Notes: generated by a model not told the origin, from the sequence alone. 8,717 nt of DNA from Hyphomicrobiales bacterium (GCA_003133345.1 PKXB01000142.1:7348-16064); one strand, 5' to 3'; shown: positions 1-6,978, numbered from the stretch's first letter. Translations and numbers: made by a program.

Positions 1-30
1 TACGCCGACGGCGGCTACACGGCGGGATAA
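1..30 (+). CDS. 3' end of an upstream gene, probable short-chain dehydrogenase/reductase (partial)
   Basis: The first ten codons read YADGGYTAG followed by TAA. A C-terminus of the form DGGYTA(G) is typical of classical short-chain dehydrogenases/reductases (FabG-like NAD(P)-dependent oxidoreductases), where it follows the last beta strand of the Rossmann fold. Only nine residues are visible, so this is a family guess from a tail motif. The stop lies 3 bases before the next ATG, which suggests co-transcription and translational coupling with the 3-hydroxyacyl-CoA dehydrogenase. An SDR beside that enzyme would fit a CoA-thioester or alcohol oxidation pathway. The reading frame itself is fairly secure; the product is moderately so. 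Confidence 0.5.
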   Translation, partial: YADGGYTAG

Positions 31-33
31 CCG

Positions 34-942
34 ATGGCGAAAGCGCGCATTGCGGTGATCGGCGCCGGCCTGATGGGCCACGGCATCGCCCAGGTGTTCG
101 CGCTCGCCGGTCATGACGTGACCATTTACGACTCGGTGATGGCGAGCCTCGACAGCGCCAAGGCGCGCATCGCCACGAATTTGAAAGACCTCGGCGACGA
201 TCAGCATGCGGTCGAGCGCGTGACGCCGGTCGCCAATCTGGCCACTACCGTGCGGGGAGCTGACTATGTGGTCGAGGCGGTGCTTGAGGATCTGCCGCTC
301 AAGCAGAAATTATTTGCCGAGATTGAGAAACACGTGCGGCCGGACACGATTCTCGCCAGCAACACGTCGGTCATCCCGATCACCAAGATCATGAAAAGCC
401 TCAAGCGGCGCGAACGCGCGCTCGGCACCCATTGGTGGAACCCGCCGTTTTTGGTGCCGCTGGTCGAGGTGATCCAGACGCAATGGACGAGCGCCGCCAC
501 GGTCGATTTCACCATGAAGCTGCACGCCGCTGCCGGCAAAAAACCCGCGCACGTGAAAAAGGACGTGCCCGGCTTCATCGGCAACCGGCTGCAACATGCC
601 CTCTGGCGCGAGGCGATCGCGCTGGTCGAACAAGGTATCTGCGACGCCGAGACCGTGGATAACGTGATCAAGGCGGCGTTCGGCCGCAGGCTGGCGGTGC
701 TGGGTCCCTTGGAAAATGCCGACATGGTCGGCACCGACCTTACACTGGCGATCCACAAGACCGTGCTGCCCGCCATCGACAGCCGGCCTGGCCCGTCGCC
801 TTTTCTGAAAAAACTGGTGAAGGACGGCAAGCTCGGCTTCAAATCGGGCGAAGGCTTCCGCAAATGGAGCCCGGCGCAGCAGCAGGCATTACGCATGAAA
901 GTGTTGCAGCATCTTAAAAACGCGCGTGCCCAAGACCGCTAA
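34..942 (+). CDS. 3-hydroxyacyl-CoA dehydrogenase family protein (NAD-dependent)
   Basis: This 302-residue protein has the two-domain layout of the cytosolic L-3-hydroxyacyl-CoA dehydrogenase family, which oxidises a 3-hydroxy group to a ketone with NAD+. The N-terminal Rossmann fold has the dinucleotide motif GAGLMG at residues 10-15, with Asp33 at the end of the second strand, which favours NAD over NADP. The SNTS motif is at 109-112. The active-site segment has His133 in THWWNPP and Glu145 in PLVEVI. The C-terminal domain begins near GFIGNRL (180-186), with the substrate-contacting Asn183. The HWWNPP form, rather than the HFFNP of fatty-acid enzymes, also occurs in relatives such as carnitine and L-gulonate 3-dehydrogenases, so the substrate may not be a fatty acyl-CoA. 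Length is normal for a stand-alone enzyme without an enoyl-CoA hydratase fusion. It sits 3 bases after the upstream gene and 32 bases before the transporter genes. Confidence 0.88.
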   Translation: MAKARIAVIGAGLMGHGIAQVFALAGHDVTIYDSVMASLDSAKARIATNLKDLGDDQHAVERVTPVANLATTVRGADYVVEAVLEDLPLKQKLFAEIEKHVRPDTILASNTSVIPITKIMKSLKRRERALGTHWWNPPFLVPLVEVIQTQWTSAATVDFTMKLHAAAGKKPAHVKKDVPGFIGNRLQHALWREAIALVEQGICDAETVDNVIKAAFGRRLAVLGPLENADMVGTDLTLAIHKTVLPAIDSRPGPSPFLKKLVKDGKLGFKSGEGFRKWSPAQQQALRMKVLQHLKNARAQDR

Positions 943-961
943 AGTCGTTTGAGGTTCGCGC

Positions 962-970
962 AAAGGAGGA
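962..970 (+). promoter_or_regulatory. Strong Shine-Dalgarno for the binding-protein gene
   Basis: AAAGGAGGA lies 4 bases before the ATG at 975. It is the strongest ribosome-binding site in the operon and fixes the start of the binding-protein gene. The downstream transporter genes have weak sites or overlap their neighbours. This fits the usual need for more periplasmic binding protein than membrane components. Confidence 0.75.
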
Positions 971-974
971 GACG

Positions 975-2243
975 ATGACCGACAGCAAGACGATCTCCCG
1001 CCGCACTCTGGTCAAGACCGGCATCGGCGCGCTCGCCGCTCCCGCCGTGCTGCCGGCGCAAGCGCAGTCGCAGGTGATCAAGATCGGCCATGTCAGCCCC
1101 AAAACAGGTCCGCTCGCCGGCTTCGGCGAGGCAGATAACTTCATCCTGGAGCAGGTGCGCGGCATCCTGAGCAAGGGGCTCGTCAACGGCGGCAAGACCT
1201 ACAAGGTTGAGATCATCTCCAAGGACAGCCAGTCGAATGCCAGCCGCGCCTCCGAAGTCGCCTCCGAATTGATCCTCGGCGACAAGGTCAACCTGATCGT
1301 CGCCTCGGCCACGCCCGACACCACCAATCCGGTCGCCGACCAGGCCGAGGTCAACGAGGTGCCCTGCATCACCACCAACTGTCCGTGGCAGCCGTATTTC
1401 TTCGGCCGCAAGGGCGATCCGAAGAAGGGCTTCACCTGGACCTATCATTTCTTCTGGGGCCTGGAAGACGTGATCGGCGCCTTCCTGGCGCTGTGGGACG
1501 AATTGCCGACCAACAAGGTGGTCGGCGGGCTGTTCCCCAACGACGCCGACGGCAATGCCTGGGGCGATGCCAACATCGGGTTCCCGCCGGCGCTTGCCAA
1601 AGGCGGGTTCAAGCTCGTTGACCCCGGTCGCTACCAGCTCATGAACAACGATTTCACCTCGCAGATTTCGGCGTTCAAGGCGGCGGGCGCGCAGATCGTC
1701 ACCGGCAACATGATCCCACCCGACTTCGCGACCTTCTGGTCGCAGGCGGCGCAGCAGGGCTTCAAGCCGAAGATCGTCACCATCGGCAAGGCGCTGCTGT
1801 TCCCCTCCGTCATCGACTCGCTGGGCGAACGCGGCAACGGGCTCACCAGCGAAATCTGGTGGACGCCGCATCATCCGTTCAAGTCCGGCCTCACCGGCCA
1901 GAGCGCCCAAGCGCTCACCGAGGGCTACACCAAGGCGACCAACCGGCCGTGGACGCAGCCGATCGGCTTCCAGCATGCGCTGTTCGAAGTGGCGATCGAC
2001 GTGCTCAAGCGCGCCAAAAACCTGAGCGATCCGAAGTCGATCCTGGAGTCGATCGTCGCCACCAACTACCAGTCGATGGTCGGGCCCATCCACTGGACCG
2101 GCGCGCCGGTGAAGAACGTCACCAAGACCGCGCTGGTCGCCGGGCAGTGGCAACGCAAGGCCGGAAAATCCGACTTGGTGATCACCACCAACAAAACCGC
2201 GCCGAATATCCCGCTCGGAGGCAAGTTGCAGCCGATCTCCTGA
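975..2243 (+). CDS. ABC transporter substrate-binding protein, branched-chain amino acid (HAAT) type, Tat-exported
   Basis: This 422-residue periplasmic binding protein belongs to the LivK-like, type I fold family (Peripla_BP_6). It captures the solute and delivers it to the LivHM permease. The N-terminus carries a twin-arginine signal, SRRTLVK at residues 8-14, followed by an Ala-rich hydrophobic stretch and a probable cleavage site after AQA (about residue 30). The mature domain opens with IKIGHVSPKTGPLAGFG, matching the usual opening strand and ligand loop of the family. The PNDADGNAWGD segment in the middle resembles the interdomain region of homologues. In soil alphaproteobacteria such proteins bind many ligands, including aromatic acids, amides and urea as well as amino acids, so the ligand is undetermined. 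The neighbouring dehydrogenase and amidohydrolase suggest an organic or aromatic acid. A strong ribosome-binding site supports this start. Confidence 0.92.
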   Translation: MTDSKTISRRTLVKTGIGALAAPAVLPAQAQSQVIKIGHVSPKTGPLAGFGEADNFILEQVRGILSKGLVNGGKTYKVEIISKDSQSNASRASEVASELILGDKVNLIVASATPDTTNPVADQAEVNEVPCITTNCPWQPYFFGRKGDPKKGFTWTYHFFWGLEDVIGAFLALWDELPTNKVVGGLFPNDADGNAWGDANIGFPPALAKGGFKLVDPGRYQLMNNDFTSQISAFKAAGAQIVTGNMIPPDFATFWSQAAQQGFKPKIVTIGKALLFPSVIDSLGERGNGLTSEIWWTPHHPFKSGLTGQSAQALTEGYTKATNRPWTQPIGFQHALFEVAIDVLKRAKNLSDPKSILESIVATNYQSMVGPIHWTGAPVKNVTKTALVAGQWQRKAGKSDLVITTNKTAPNIPLGGKLQPIS

Positions 2244-2256
2244 CGCAATCGACACC

Positions 2257-2985
2257 ATGGCCCCGCTCCTCGCGCTGGAAAATATCTCAAAGCGGTTCGG
2301 GGCCGTGGTGGTGGCCGATAGCGTCAACCTCGCGCTCGCCGAGGGCGAGGCGCTCGGCATCATCGGGCCGAACGGCGCCGGCAAGACCACGCTGTTCGGC
2401 ATCGCCGCCGGCACGGTCGCGCCCGACGCCGGCCGCGTTATCTTTGCCGGCGAGGACATCACCCGCCTGCCGCCCGAGCGGCGCTGCCGCAAGGGCATTG
2501 CGCGCTCGTTCCAGGTGCCGCAGCCGTTTTCCGGCATGACCGTGTTCGAGAACGTGGTGGTGGCGGCGGCTTTCGCGGGCGGCGTCCGCGAAGCCTCGGT
2601 CTACGACGCTTGCGCCGACCTGCTCGACCGCTGCGGGCTCGCCGACAAGGCGAACAAGCGCGCCGGTGGCCTCACGCTGCTCGACAGAAAACGCCTTGAG
2701 CTCGCGCGCGCGCTGGCGACCAAGCCGCGCGTGCTGCTGCTCGACGAAGTCGCCGGCGGGTTGACCGAGCACGAATGCGCCGCGCTGGTGACGCTGATCA
2801 AGGACGTGCGCGCGGGCGGCGTGTCGATCGTGTGGATCGAACATGTGGTGCACGCGCTGCTCGCCGCGGTGGACCGGCTGCTGGTGCTGCACGGCGGCAA
2901 GTTCATTGCCGAGGGCGATCCGCGCAGCGTGATCCGCAGCCCGCAGGTGGCGGAAATTTACATGGGGATCGCCGCCGATGCCTGA
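2257..2985 (+). CDS. livG: ABC transporter ATP-binding protein, LivG type, with degenerate signature motif
   Basis: This is one of the two cytoplasmic ATPases of the importer (242 residues). Walker A is GPNGAGKTT at 37-45, the Q-loop SFQ at 84-86, Walker B VLLLDE at 159-164 and the H-loop His196 in VWIEH. The VAGGL after Walker B resembles the LLLDEVMAGL of LivG proteins. The ABC signature is unusual: where LivG normally has LSYGQQRRLEIA, this protein has LTLLDRKRLELA (139-150), losing the central Gly and the Gln. The rest of the fold is intact, so this does not look like a pseudogene; related HAAT transporters may share the variant, but I could not check. The gene starts 13 bases after the binding-protein stop with no clear Shine-Dalgarno, and its last 8 bases overlap livF. 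The substrate is not implied by the name. Confidence 0.92.
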   Translation: MAPLLALENISKRFGAVVVADSVNLALAEGEALGIIGPNGAGKTTLFGIAAGTVAPDAGRVIFAGEDITRLPPERRCRKGIARSFQVPQPFSGMTVFENVVVAAAFAGGVREASVYDACADLLDRCGLADKANKRAGGLTLLDRKRLELARALATKPRVLLLDEVAGGLTEHECAALVTLIKDVRAGGVSIVWIEHVVHALLAAVDRLLVLHGGKFIAEGDPRSVIRSPQVAEIYMGIAADA

Positions 2986-3682
2986 CCCCTTGCTCGAGGT
3001 GCGCGCGATCGACGCCTATTACGGCGACTTCCAGGCGTTGTTCGGCGTCTCGCTGCGGGTCAATGCCGGCGAGGTGGTGGCGGTGATCGGCGCCAACGGC
3101 GCCGGCAAGAGCACGCTGCTGAAAAGCATCGCCGGGCTGATGCGACCGAAGGCCGGTGACATCATCTTCGATGGCGAGCCGATCGGCGCAGCCCCCGCCT
3201 TTGCGGTAGTCAAACGCGGCATCGCGCTGGTGCCGGAGGGCCGCCGGCTGTTTCCCTCGCTGACGGTGGAGGAAAATCTGCTGATCGGCGGCCAATCGCG
3301 CCGTCCCGGCCCGTGGACGCTTGATCGCGTCTACGACTTGTTCCCGGTGCTGGCCGAGCGGCGCCACCTGCCCGCCCCGGCGCTGTCCGGCGGGCAACAG
3401 CAGATGTGCTCAATCGGCCGCGCGCTGATGTCGAACCCGCGCCTGCTGCTGTGCGACGAGATCAGTCTTGGACTGGCTCCGATCATCGTGCGCGACATCT
3501 ATGCGCGGCTGCCGGCGATCGTGGCGGAAGGGCTGGCGCTGATCGTGGTCGAGCAGGACATCGCGCAGGCGCTCAAGGCCGCGCGCCAAGTCTACTGCCT
3601 GCAGGAAGGCGGCATCGCGCTGCAAGGCCCGGCGCGCGAGCTCACGCGAGAAAAGATTTCAGCCGCGTATTTCGGGGTGTGA
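2978..3682 (+). CDS. livF: ABC transporter ATP-binding protein, LivF type
   Basis: This is the second ATPase of the importer (234 residues), expected to pair with LivG beneath the LivH-LivM channel. Walker A is GANGAGKST at 38-46, the signature LSGGQQQM at 136-143 and Walker B LLLCDE at 156-161. The segment VPEGRRLFPSLTVEENL (about 85-101) is characteristic of LivF, as opposed to LivG. The H-loop position carries Gln193 (VEQ) instead of His, which is usual for LivF. The C-terminus SAAYFGV also matches the family ending. The start overlaps the end of livG by 8 bases, indicating translational coupling. Length is standard. With the degenerate LivG signature, the ATPase pair probably has one canonical and one weakened ATP site. 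Confidence 0.93.
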   Translation: MPDPLLEVRAIDAYYGDFQALFGVSLRVNAGEVVAVIGANGAGKSTLLKSIAGLMRPKAGDIIFDGEPIGAAPAFAVVKRGIALVPEGRRLFPSLTVEENLLIGGQSRRPGPWTLDRVYDLFPVLAERRHLPAPALSGGQQQMCSIGRALMSNPRLLLCDEISLGLAPIIVRDIYARLPAIVAEGLALIVVEQDIAQALKAARQVYCLQEGGIALQGPARELTREKISAAYFGV

Positions 3683-3687
3683 CGGCG

Positions 3688-4554
3688 ATGCAATGGCTCA
3701 ACGTCATCCTGCAGGGCGTGCTGATCGGCGGGCTCTACGCCATGTTCGCCGCCGGCCTGTCGCTGATCTTCGGCGTGATGCGGCTGGTGAATATCGCGCA
3801 TGGCGACCTGATCGTGCTGGCGGCTTATGTGGCGCTGCTAGTGACGCAGGCGCTCGGCGTGGATCCGCTCACCTCGCTGCTGCTGGTCGTGCCTATCATG
3901 GCGATCATCGGCTACGCTTTGCAACGCGGGCTGCTCAATTACACGTTGGGCGACGACCTGTTGCCGCCATTTCTGGTGACCTTCGGGCTCTCCATCATCA
4001 TCCAGAACGGGCTGCTGGAATTGTTTACCGCCGACAGCCGCAAGCTGCAGGCGGGCGCGATCGAGATTCAAACATTTGAGGTGATGCAAGGCGTCTGGAT
4101 CGGCGTGCTGCCGCTCATCCAGTTCGCCGTCGCGGTGGCGGTGATCGCCGGCCTGCAGGTGCTGTTCTACAAGACCGCGCTCGGCCGCGCCTTCCGCGCC
4201 ACCTCCGACGATCAGGCGGTGGCGCAACTGATGGGCCTCGACACCCGCCATGTGTTCGCCATGGCGATGGCGCTCTCGCTCGCCGTCATCGCCATCGCCG
4301 GCGTGTTCCTGGCCGTGCGCACCAATTTCGACCCGGCGATCGGCCCGGCGCGGCTGATCTTCGGCTTCGAGGCGGTCATCATCGGCGGGCTCGGCAATAT
4401 GTGGGGCACGCTAGTGGGCGGCGTCATTCTCGGCGTGTCGCAGGCGATCGGCGCGCAGATCAATCCCGGCTGGCAGCTGCTGGCCGGCCATTTGGCGTTC
4501 CTGGCCATCCTGGCGCTGCGCCCGCAAGGCCTGTTTCCGAAGGTGTCGGGATGA
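3688..4554 (+). CDS. livH: HAAT-family ABC transporter permease, LivH type
   Basis: This integral inner-membrane permease (288 residues) forms half of the translocation channel. The family hallmark GLSLIFGVMRLVNIAHGD is near residues 23-40. The cytoplasmic coupling loop, GRAFRATSDDQAVAQLMG at 166-183, contacts the ATPases. EAVIIGGLGNMWGT is at 228-241, and the ending RPQGLFP (278-284) is typical. Several hydrophobic segments fit the usual eight or so membrane helices. I chose the ATG at 3688, 5 bases after the livF stop. The same frame is open back to 3406, but that stretch lies inside livF and would add a non-hydrophobic Arg-rich extension with no family resemblance. The gene overlaps livM by 4 bases (ATGA). 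Confidence 0.93.
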   Translation: MQWLNVILQGVLIGGLYAMFAAGLSLIFGVMRLVNIAHGDLIVLAAYVALLVTQALGVDPLTSLLLVVPIMAIIGYALQRGLLNYTLGDDLLPPFLVTFGLSIIIQNGLLELFTADSRKLQAGAIEIQTFEVMQGVWIGVLPLIQFAVAVAVIAGLQVLFYKTALGRAFRATSDDQAVAQLMGLDTRHVFAMAMALSLAVIAIAGVFLAVRTNFDPAIGPARLIFGFEAVIIGGLGNMWGTLVGGVILGVSQAIGAQINPGWQLLAGHLAFLAILALRPQGLFPKVSG

Positions 4555-5591
4555 GCCAAGGAAAATATCAAGCGGAGCACGCCACGCATTCGAGCCGCAT
4601 CGGCGTCACGCTGATTGGTGCGACGTTTGTCGTGCTGGCGCTGGCGCCGTTCTGGGGCGACCGCCAAACGCTGCGGCTGCTCGCCGAGATCTTCACTTTC
4701 GTAGCGCTGGCGAGCCTGTGGAACCTGCTCGCGGGTTACGCCGGCCTGGTGTCGGTCGGCCAGCAGGCTTTCGTGGGGCTTGGCGGCTACCTCTTGTTCG
4801 CGCTCGTCATCCTGCTCGACGTGCATCCGATCGCGGCCATCCTGATCGCGGGACCCATCGGCGCGCTGGTCGCCGTTCCGGTGGCGACGCTGATTTTCCG
4901 CTTGCGCGGCGCTTATTTCGCCATCGGCACCTGGGTGGTGGCGGAGGTGTTCCGGCTGCTCGCCTCGCAAATTTCGGCGCTCGGCGGCGGCTCCGGCATC
5001 AGCCTGCCGGCCGCAGTGGTGATCGCCATGGCGCCGAGCCGGCAATTGCGCGAATTCGAAACCTATTGGCTGGCGCTGGCGCTCACCGGCGCCGTGCTGG
5101 GCGCGATCGTGGCGCTGCTGCGCTCGCGCCACGGCCTCGCGCTCACCGCCATCCGCGACAATGAGGTGGCGGCGCAGAGCAACGGCATCGACGTCACCCG
5201 CATCAAGTTCATCGTCTATATGCTGACCGGTTTCGGCACCGCGATGATCGGCGCGTTGATCTTCCTGATGAAGCTGCGCATTTCGCCGGACACCGCCTTC
5301 AGCGTCAACGATTGGACCGCCTTCGTAATCTTCATCACGGTGATCGGCGGCATCGGCCGCATCGAGGGCCCGATCATCGGCACCATCGTGTTCTTCATGC
5401 TACGGCAGGCGCTGGCTGATCTTGGCAGCCTGTACTTGCTCATGATGGGCGCGGTTGCCATCGTGGTGATGCTGTGGGCGCCGAAAGGGCTTTGGGGCCT
5501 GATCGCAGAACGCTTTGGCTGGCAGGCTTTGCCGTTGCAACGGTATCTGGTGCTGGCGCCGAAAACGGAACAACCGGGAGGAAAACCATGA
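4551..5591 (+). CDS. livM: HAAT-family ABC transporter permease, LivM type
   Basis: This is the second inner-membrane permease (346 residues) and the partner of LivH. Typical LivM blocks are present: WNLLAGYAGLVSVGQQAFVG (57-76), the LRGAYFAIGTW strand-loop (118-128), the ATPase-coupling segment around RHGLALTAIRDNEVAAQSNG (193-212) and GGIGRIEGPIIG (266-277). The ending LWAPKGLWGLI (308-318) is the usual C-terminal motif, followed by a short hydrophilic tail. The ATG at 4551 overlaps the livH stop (ATGA), so translation is probably coupled. The frame is open further upstream to 4401, but this lies within livH and gives an Arg-rich shadow sequence. Its last 4 bases overlap the amidohydrolase start in another ATGA junction, tying that enzyme to the transporter. 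Confidence 0.93.
   Translation: MSQGKYQAEHATHSSRIGVTLIGATFVVLALAPFWGDRQTLRLLAEIFTFVALASLWNLLAGYAGLVSVGQQAFVGLGGYLLFALVILLDVHPIAAILIAGPIGALVAVPVATLIFRLRGAYFAIGTWVVAEVFRLLASQISALGGGSGISLPAAVVIAMAPSRQLREFETYWLALALTGAVLGAIVALLRSRHGLALTAIRDNEVAAQSNGIDVTRIKFIVYMLTGFGTAMIGALIFLMKLRISPDTAFSVNDWTAFVIFITVIGGIGRIEGPIIGTIVFFMLRQALADLGSLYLLMMGAVAIVVMLWAPKGLWGLIAERFGWQALPLQRYLVLAPKTEQPGGKP
5576..5582 (+). promoter_or_regulatory. Shine-Dalgarno deciding the amidohydrolase start
   Basis: GGGAGGA sits inside the 3' end of livM, 5 bases before the ATG at 5588. It selects this ATG over the in-frame ATG at 5474 further upstream in livM. The amidohydrolase can therefore initiate on its own as well as by coupling through the ATGA overlap. 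Confidence 0.7.
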
Positions 5592-6589
5592 GCCCGATTA
5601 TCGACATTTACTGCCACATCTTTCCGGACCGCTACTTCCAGGAAATGACGCGCGTGGCGCCGAAGCTGGAGAATATCGGCAAGCGGTTGCGCGGCGTCAC
5701 CAAGCTGTTCGATCTCGATGCCCGTTTCAAGGAAATGGACGAGTTCGGCGATTACCGCCAGATCATCTCACTGCCCAATCCGGCCATCGAGGATATCACC
5801 AAGCCGGACGTCGGCCTGCAACTCGCGCGCATCGCCAACGACTCGATGGCTGAGCTGTGCCGCAAACACCCGAAGCGCTTTCCGGCCTTCGCCGCCGCGC
5901 TGTGCATGACTGACGTCGCCGGCTCGGTCGCCGAGGCGCGCCGCGCCGTCAAGGACCTCGGCGCGCGCGGCGTGCTGCTCTACACCAACGTCGCCGGCCG
6001 GCCGCTCGACGATCCCGAGTTCGAGCCGATTTTCGCCACCATGGCGGAGCTCAACCTGCCGATCTGGCTGCATCCGGTCGGTACGGCGGCGATGCCCGAT
6101 TATCCGTCCGAACAGAGGTCGCGCTTCGAGATGTGGTGGTGTTTCCACTGGCCGTATGAAACGTCGGTGGCCATGGTGCGCCTGGTGTTCAACGGCCTGC
6201 TCGACCGCTACCCCAAGCTCAAGATCATCACCCACCATCTCGGCGGCATGATCCCTTACTACGACGGCCGCGCCGGCGCGGGCCTAAAGGTGCTCGGCCA
6301 GCGCACCTCCGACGAGGATTATTCGAAGATCCTGCCGTCGCTGAAACGGCCGCACATGGATTATCTGCACGACTTTTACGGCGACACCGCCATGTTCGGC
6401 GGCGGCGTGCCGGCGACGCGCTGCGGATTGGAATTTTTCGGCGCGGATAAAGTCGTGTTCGCGACCGACACGCCGTTGGGGCCGATCGCGCCGACCATCA
6501 AAACGGTGAAAGCTTTGGGGCTTTCGGCCACCGACGAGCGCAAGCTGTTCTGCGGCAACGCCGAGAAGCTGCTGAACATGACGTTCTAG
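5588..6589 (+). CDS. Amidohydrolase-2 family metal-dependent hydrolase/decarboxylase
   Basis: This 333-residue protein matches the amidohydrolase_2 family (ACMSD / gamma-resorcylate decarboxylase / 2-pyrone-4,6-dicarboxylate hydrolase relatives), TIM-barrel enzymes that hydrolyse or decarboxylate cyclic and aromatic acids. Visible elements are the N-terminal strand IIDIYCHIFP (4-13), LPIWLHPV with candidate ligand His162, IITHHLGG with His216/His217, VVFATDTPLGP with catalytic-type Asp294, and the C-terminal GNAEKLL (323-329). The usual D-x-H-x-H at the first strand reads D6-I-Y8-C-H10, so the first His is replaced by Tyr. Decarboxylases of this family also vary there, so a decarboxylase or an unusual hydrolase is possible. 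The start is supported by a good ribosome-binding site and the conserved N-terminus. As the last gene of the operon, it probably acts on the imported compound or a product of it. The exact reaction is unknown. Confidence 0.85.
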   Translation: MSPIIDIYCHIFPDRYFQEMTRVAPKLENIGKRLRGVTKLFDLDARFKEMDEFGDYRQIISLPNPAIEDITKPDVGLQLARIANDSMAELCRKHPKRFPAFAAALCMTDVAGSVAEARRAVKDLGARGVLLYTNVAGRPLDDPEFEPIFATMAELNLPIWLHPVGTAAMPDYPSEQRSRFEMWWCFHWPYETSVAMVRLVFNGLLDRYPKLKIITHHLGGMIPYYDGRAGAGLKVLGQRTSDEDYSKILPSLKRPHMDYLHDFYGDTAMFGGGVPATRCGLEFFGADKVVFATDTPLGPIAPTIKTVKALGLSATDERKLFCGNAEKLLNMTF

Positions 6590-6625
6590 GGCGTGGAATC
6601 ATAAATGGCCAGCCAACTGCCGACG

Positions 6626-6640
6626 TGGGTGTACCACCCA
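6626..6640. repeat. Short perfect palindrome (hairpin) downstream of the operon
   Basis: TGGGTGTACCACCCA forms a perfect 6-bp stem with a 3-base loop, 37 bases after the amidohydrolase stop. No T-run follows, so it is not a standard terminator. It may slow 3' exonuclease decay of the operon transcript, or be part of the repeat remnant that follows. Confidence 0.5.
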
Positions 6641-6697
6641 ATGTCCGTTGTTGAGGGTAAACCGGACGTGATGCAGACATCACGGATTGTACGTTAA
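6641..6697. repeat. Possible decayed interspersed repeat of the MSA-GGKADI type
   Basis: Imperfect inverted arms GTCCGTT (6643-6649) and AACCGGAC (6660-6667) flank a short G-rich centre. Read as protein, the stretch gives MSVVEGKPDVMQTS. From memory, genomes of Bradyrhizobium and relatives carry many short hypothetical proteins beginning like MSAFGGKADI, derived from an intergenic repeat with GTCCGC/GCGGAC arms. This looks like a diverged copy. The encompassing mini-ORF (6605-6697, 30 codons) is probably a by-product rather than a gene. The assignment is an inference from recalled patterns, not from alignment. Confidence 0.35.
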
Positions 6698-6820
6698 TGA
6701 CCCTTCCCGGACTTCAATTGTTCTAATGATTGGACAACCGTGAGTAACCTCTGGCCCGACGCGGTGGCGACGAGTAACACCAACAAATCGGGCGATCGGG
6801 TTTTTCAATTTTCAATGGCC

Positions 6821-6834
6821 TTGATGTGGATCAA
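6821..6834. promoter_or_regulatory. FixK/FNR-type binding site (anaerobox)
   Basis: TTGATGTGGATCAA is a perfect match to the TTGAT-N4-ATCAA consensus of FNR/FixK regulators. The symmetry extends to CCTTGAT/ATCAAGG (6819-6836), giving 7-bp arms with a 4-base centre. If it acts from the class II position (-41.5), transcription would begin near 6869. A weak -10 candidate, TATGAA (6861-6866), lies about where needed. That would leave a leader of about 114 bases before the zinc-ribbon gene at 6983. In Bradyrhizobium and Rhodopseudomonas such boxes are recognised by FixK2, FixK or AadR under low oxygen. The nearest downstream genes are the zinc-ribbon protein and the CHASE kinase. Confidence 0.78.
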
Positions 6835-6970
6835 GGCGCGAGAAATACTTCGGTTTTACATATGAATCATGCGACGAAACGTCAACCCAAGGCGTTCGGG
6901 CGTTCAATCCAACCTTTCAGCAGGGGCCCCTTTGAGTGCCCCATTCTCTCGCTCCGAAGCATGTCGGGCG

Positions 6971-6978
6971 AAAGGAAA
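6971..6978 (+). promoter_or_regulatory. Shine-Dalgarno for the small zinc-ribbon gene
   Basis: AAAGGAAA ends 4 bases before the ATG at 6983. It favours this start over the in-frame ATG at 6869, which has no purine-rich site ahead of it and coincides with the predicted transcription start region. Another in-frame ATG at 6992 is possible but worse spaced. Confidence 0.6.

Noticed and set aside
939..2537. Long open frame on the - strand (532 codons) opposite the binding-protein and livG genes
   Set aside because: It is the mirror of GC-rich coding on the + strand. Its translation is Arg/Gly/Asp-rich with no recognisable domain, while the + strand encodes clear transporter proteins.
3406..3687. 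N-terminal extension of livH upstream of ATG 3688
   Set aside because: It lies wholly within livF, gives an Arg/Ala-rich sequence, and LivH proteins begin right at the first membrane segment.
4212..5132. Open frame on the - strand (306 codons) opposite livH and livM
   Set aside because: The product is rich in Arg, Gln and His with no family resemblance, and it lies antisense to two well-conserved permease genes.
6754..6805. GCCCGA/TCGGGC arms followed by TTTTT as a Rho-independent terminator
   Set aside because: The arms nearest the T-run (CCCGA/TCGGG) pair over only 5 bases across a loop of more than 30 bases, too weak for a convincing terminator, and they lie about 165 bases past the last stop.
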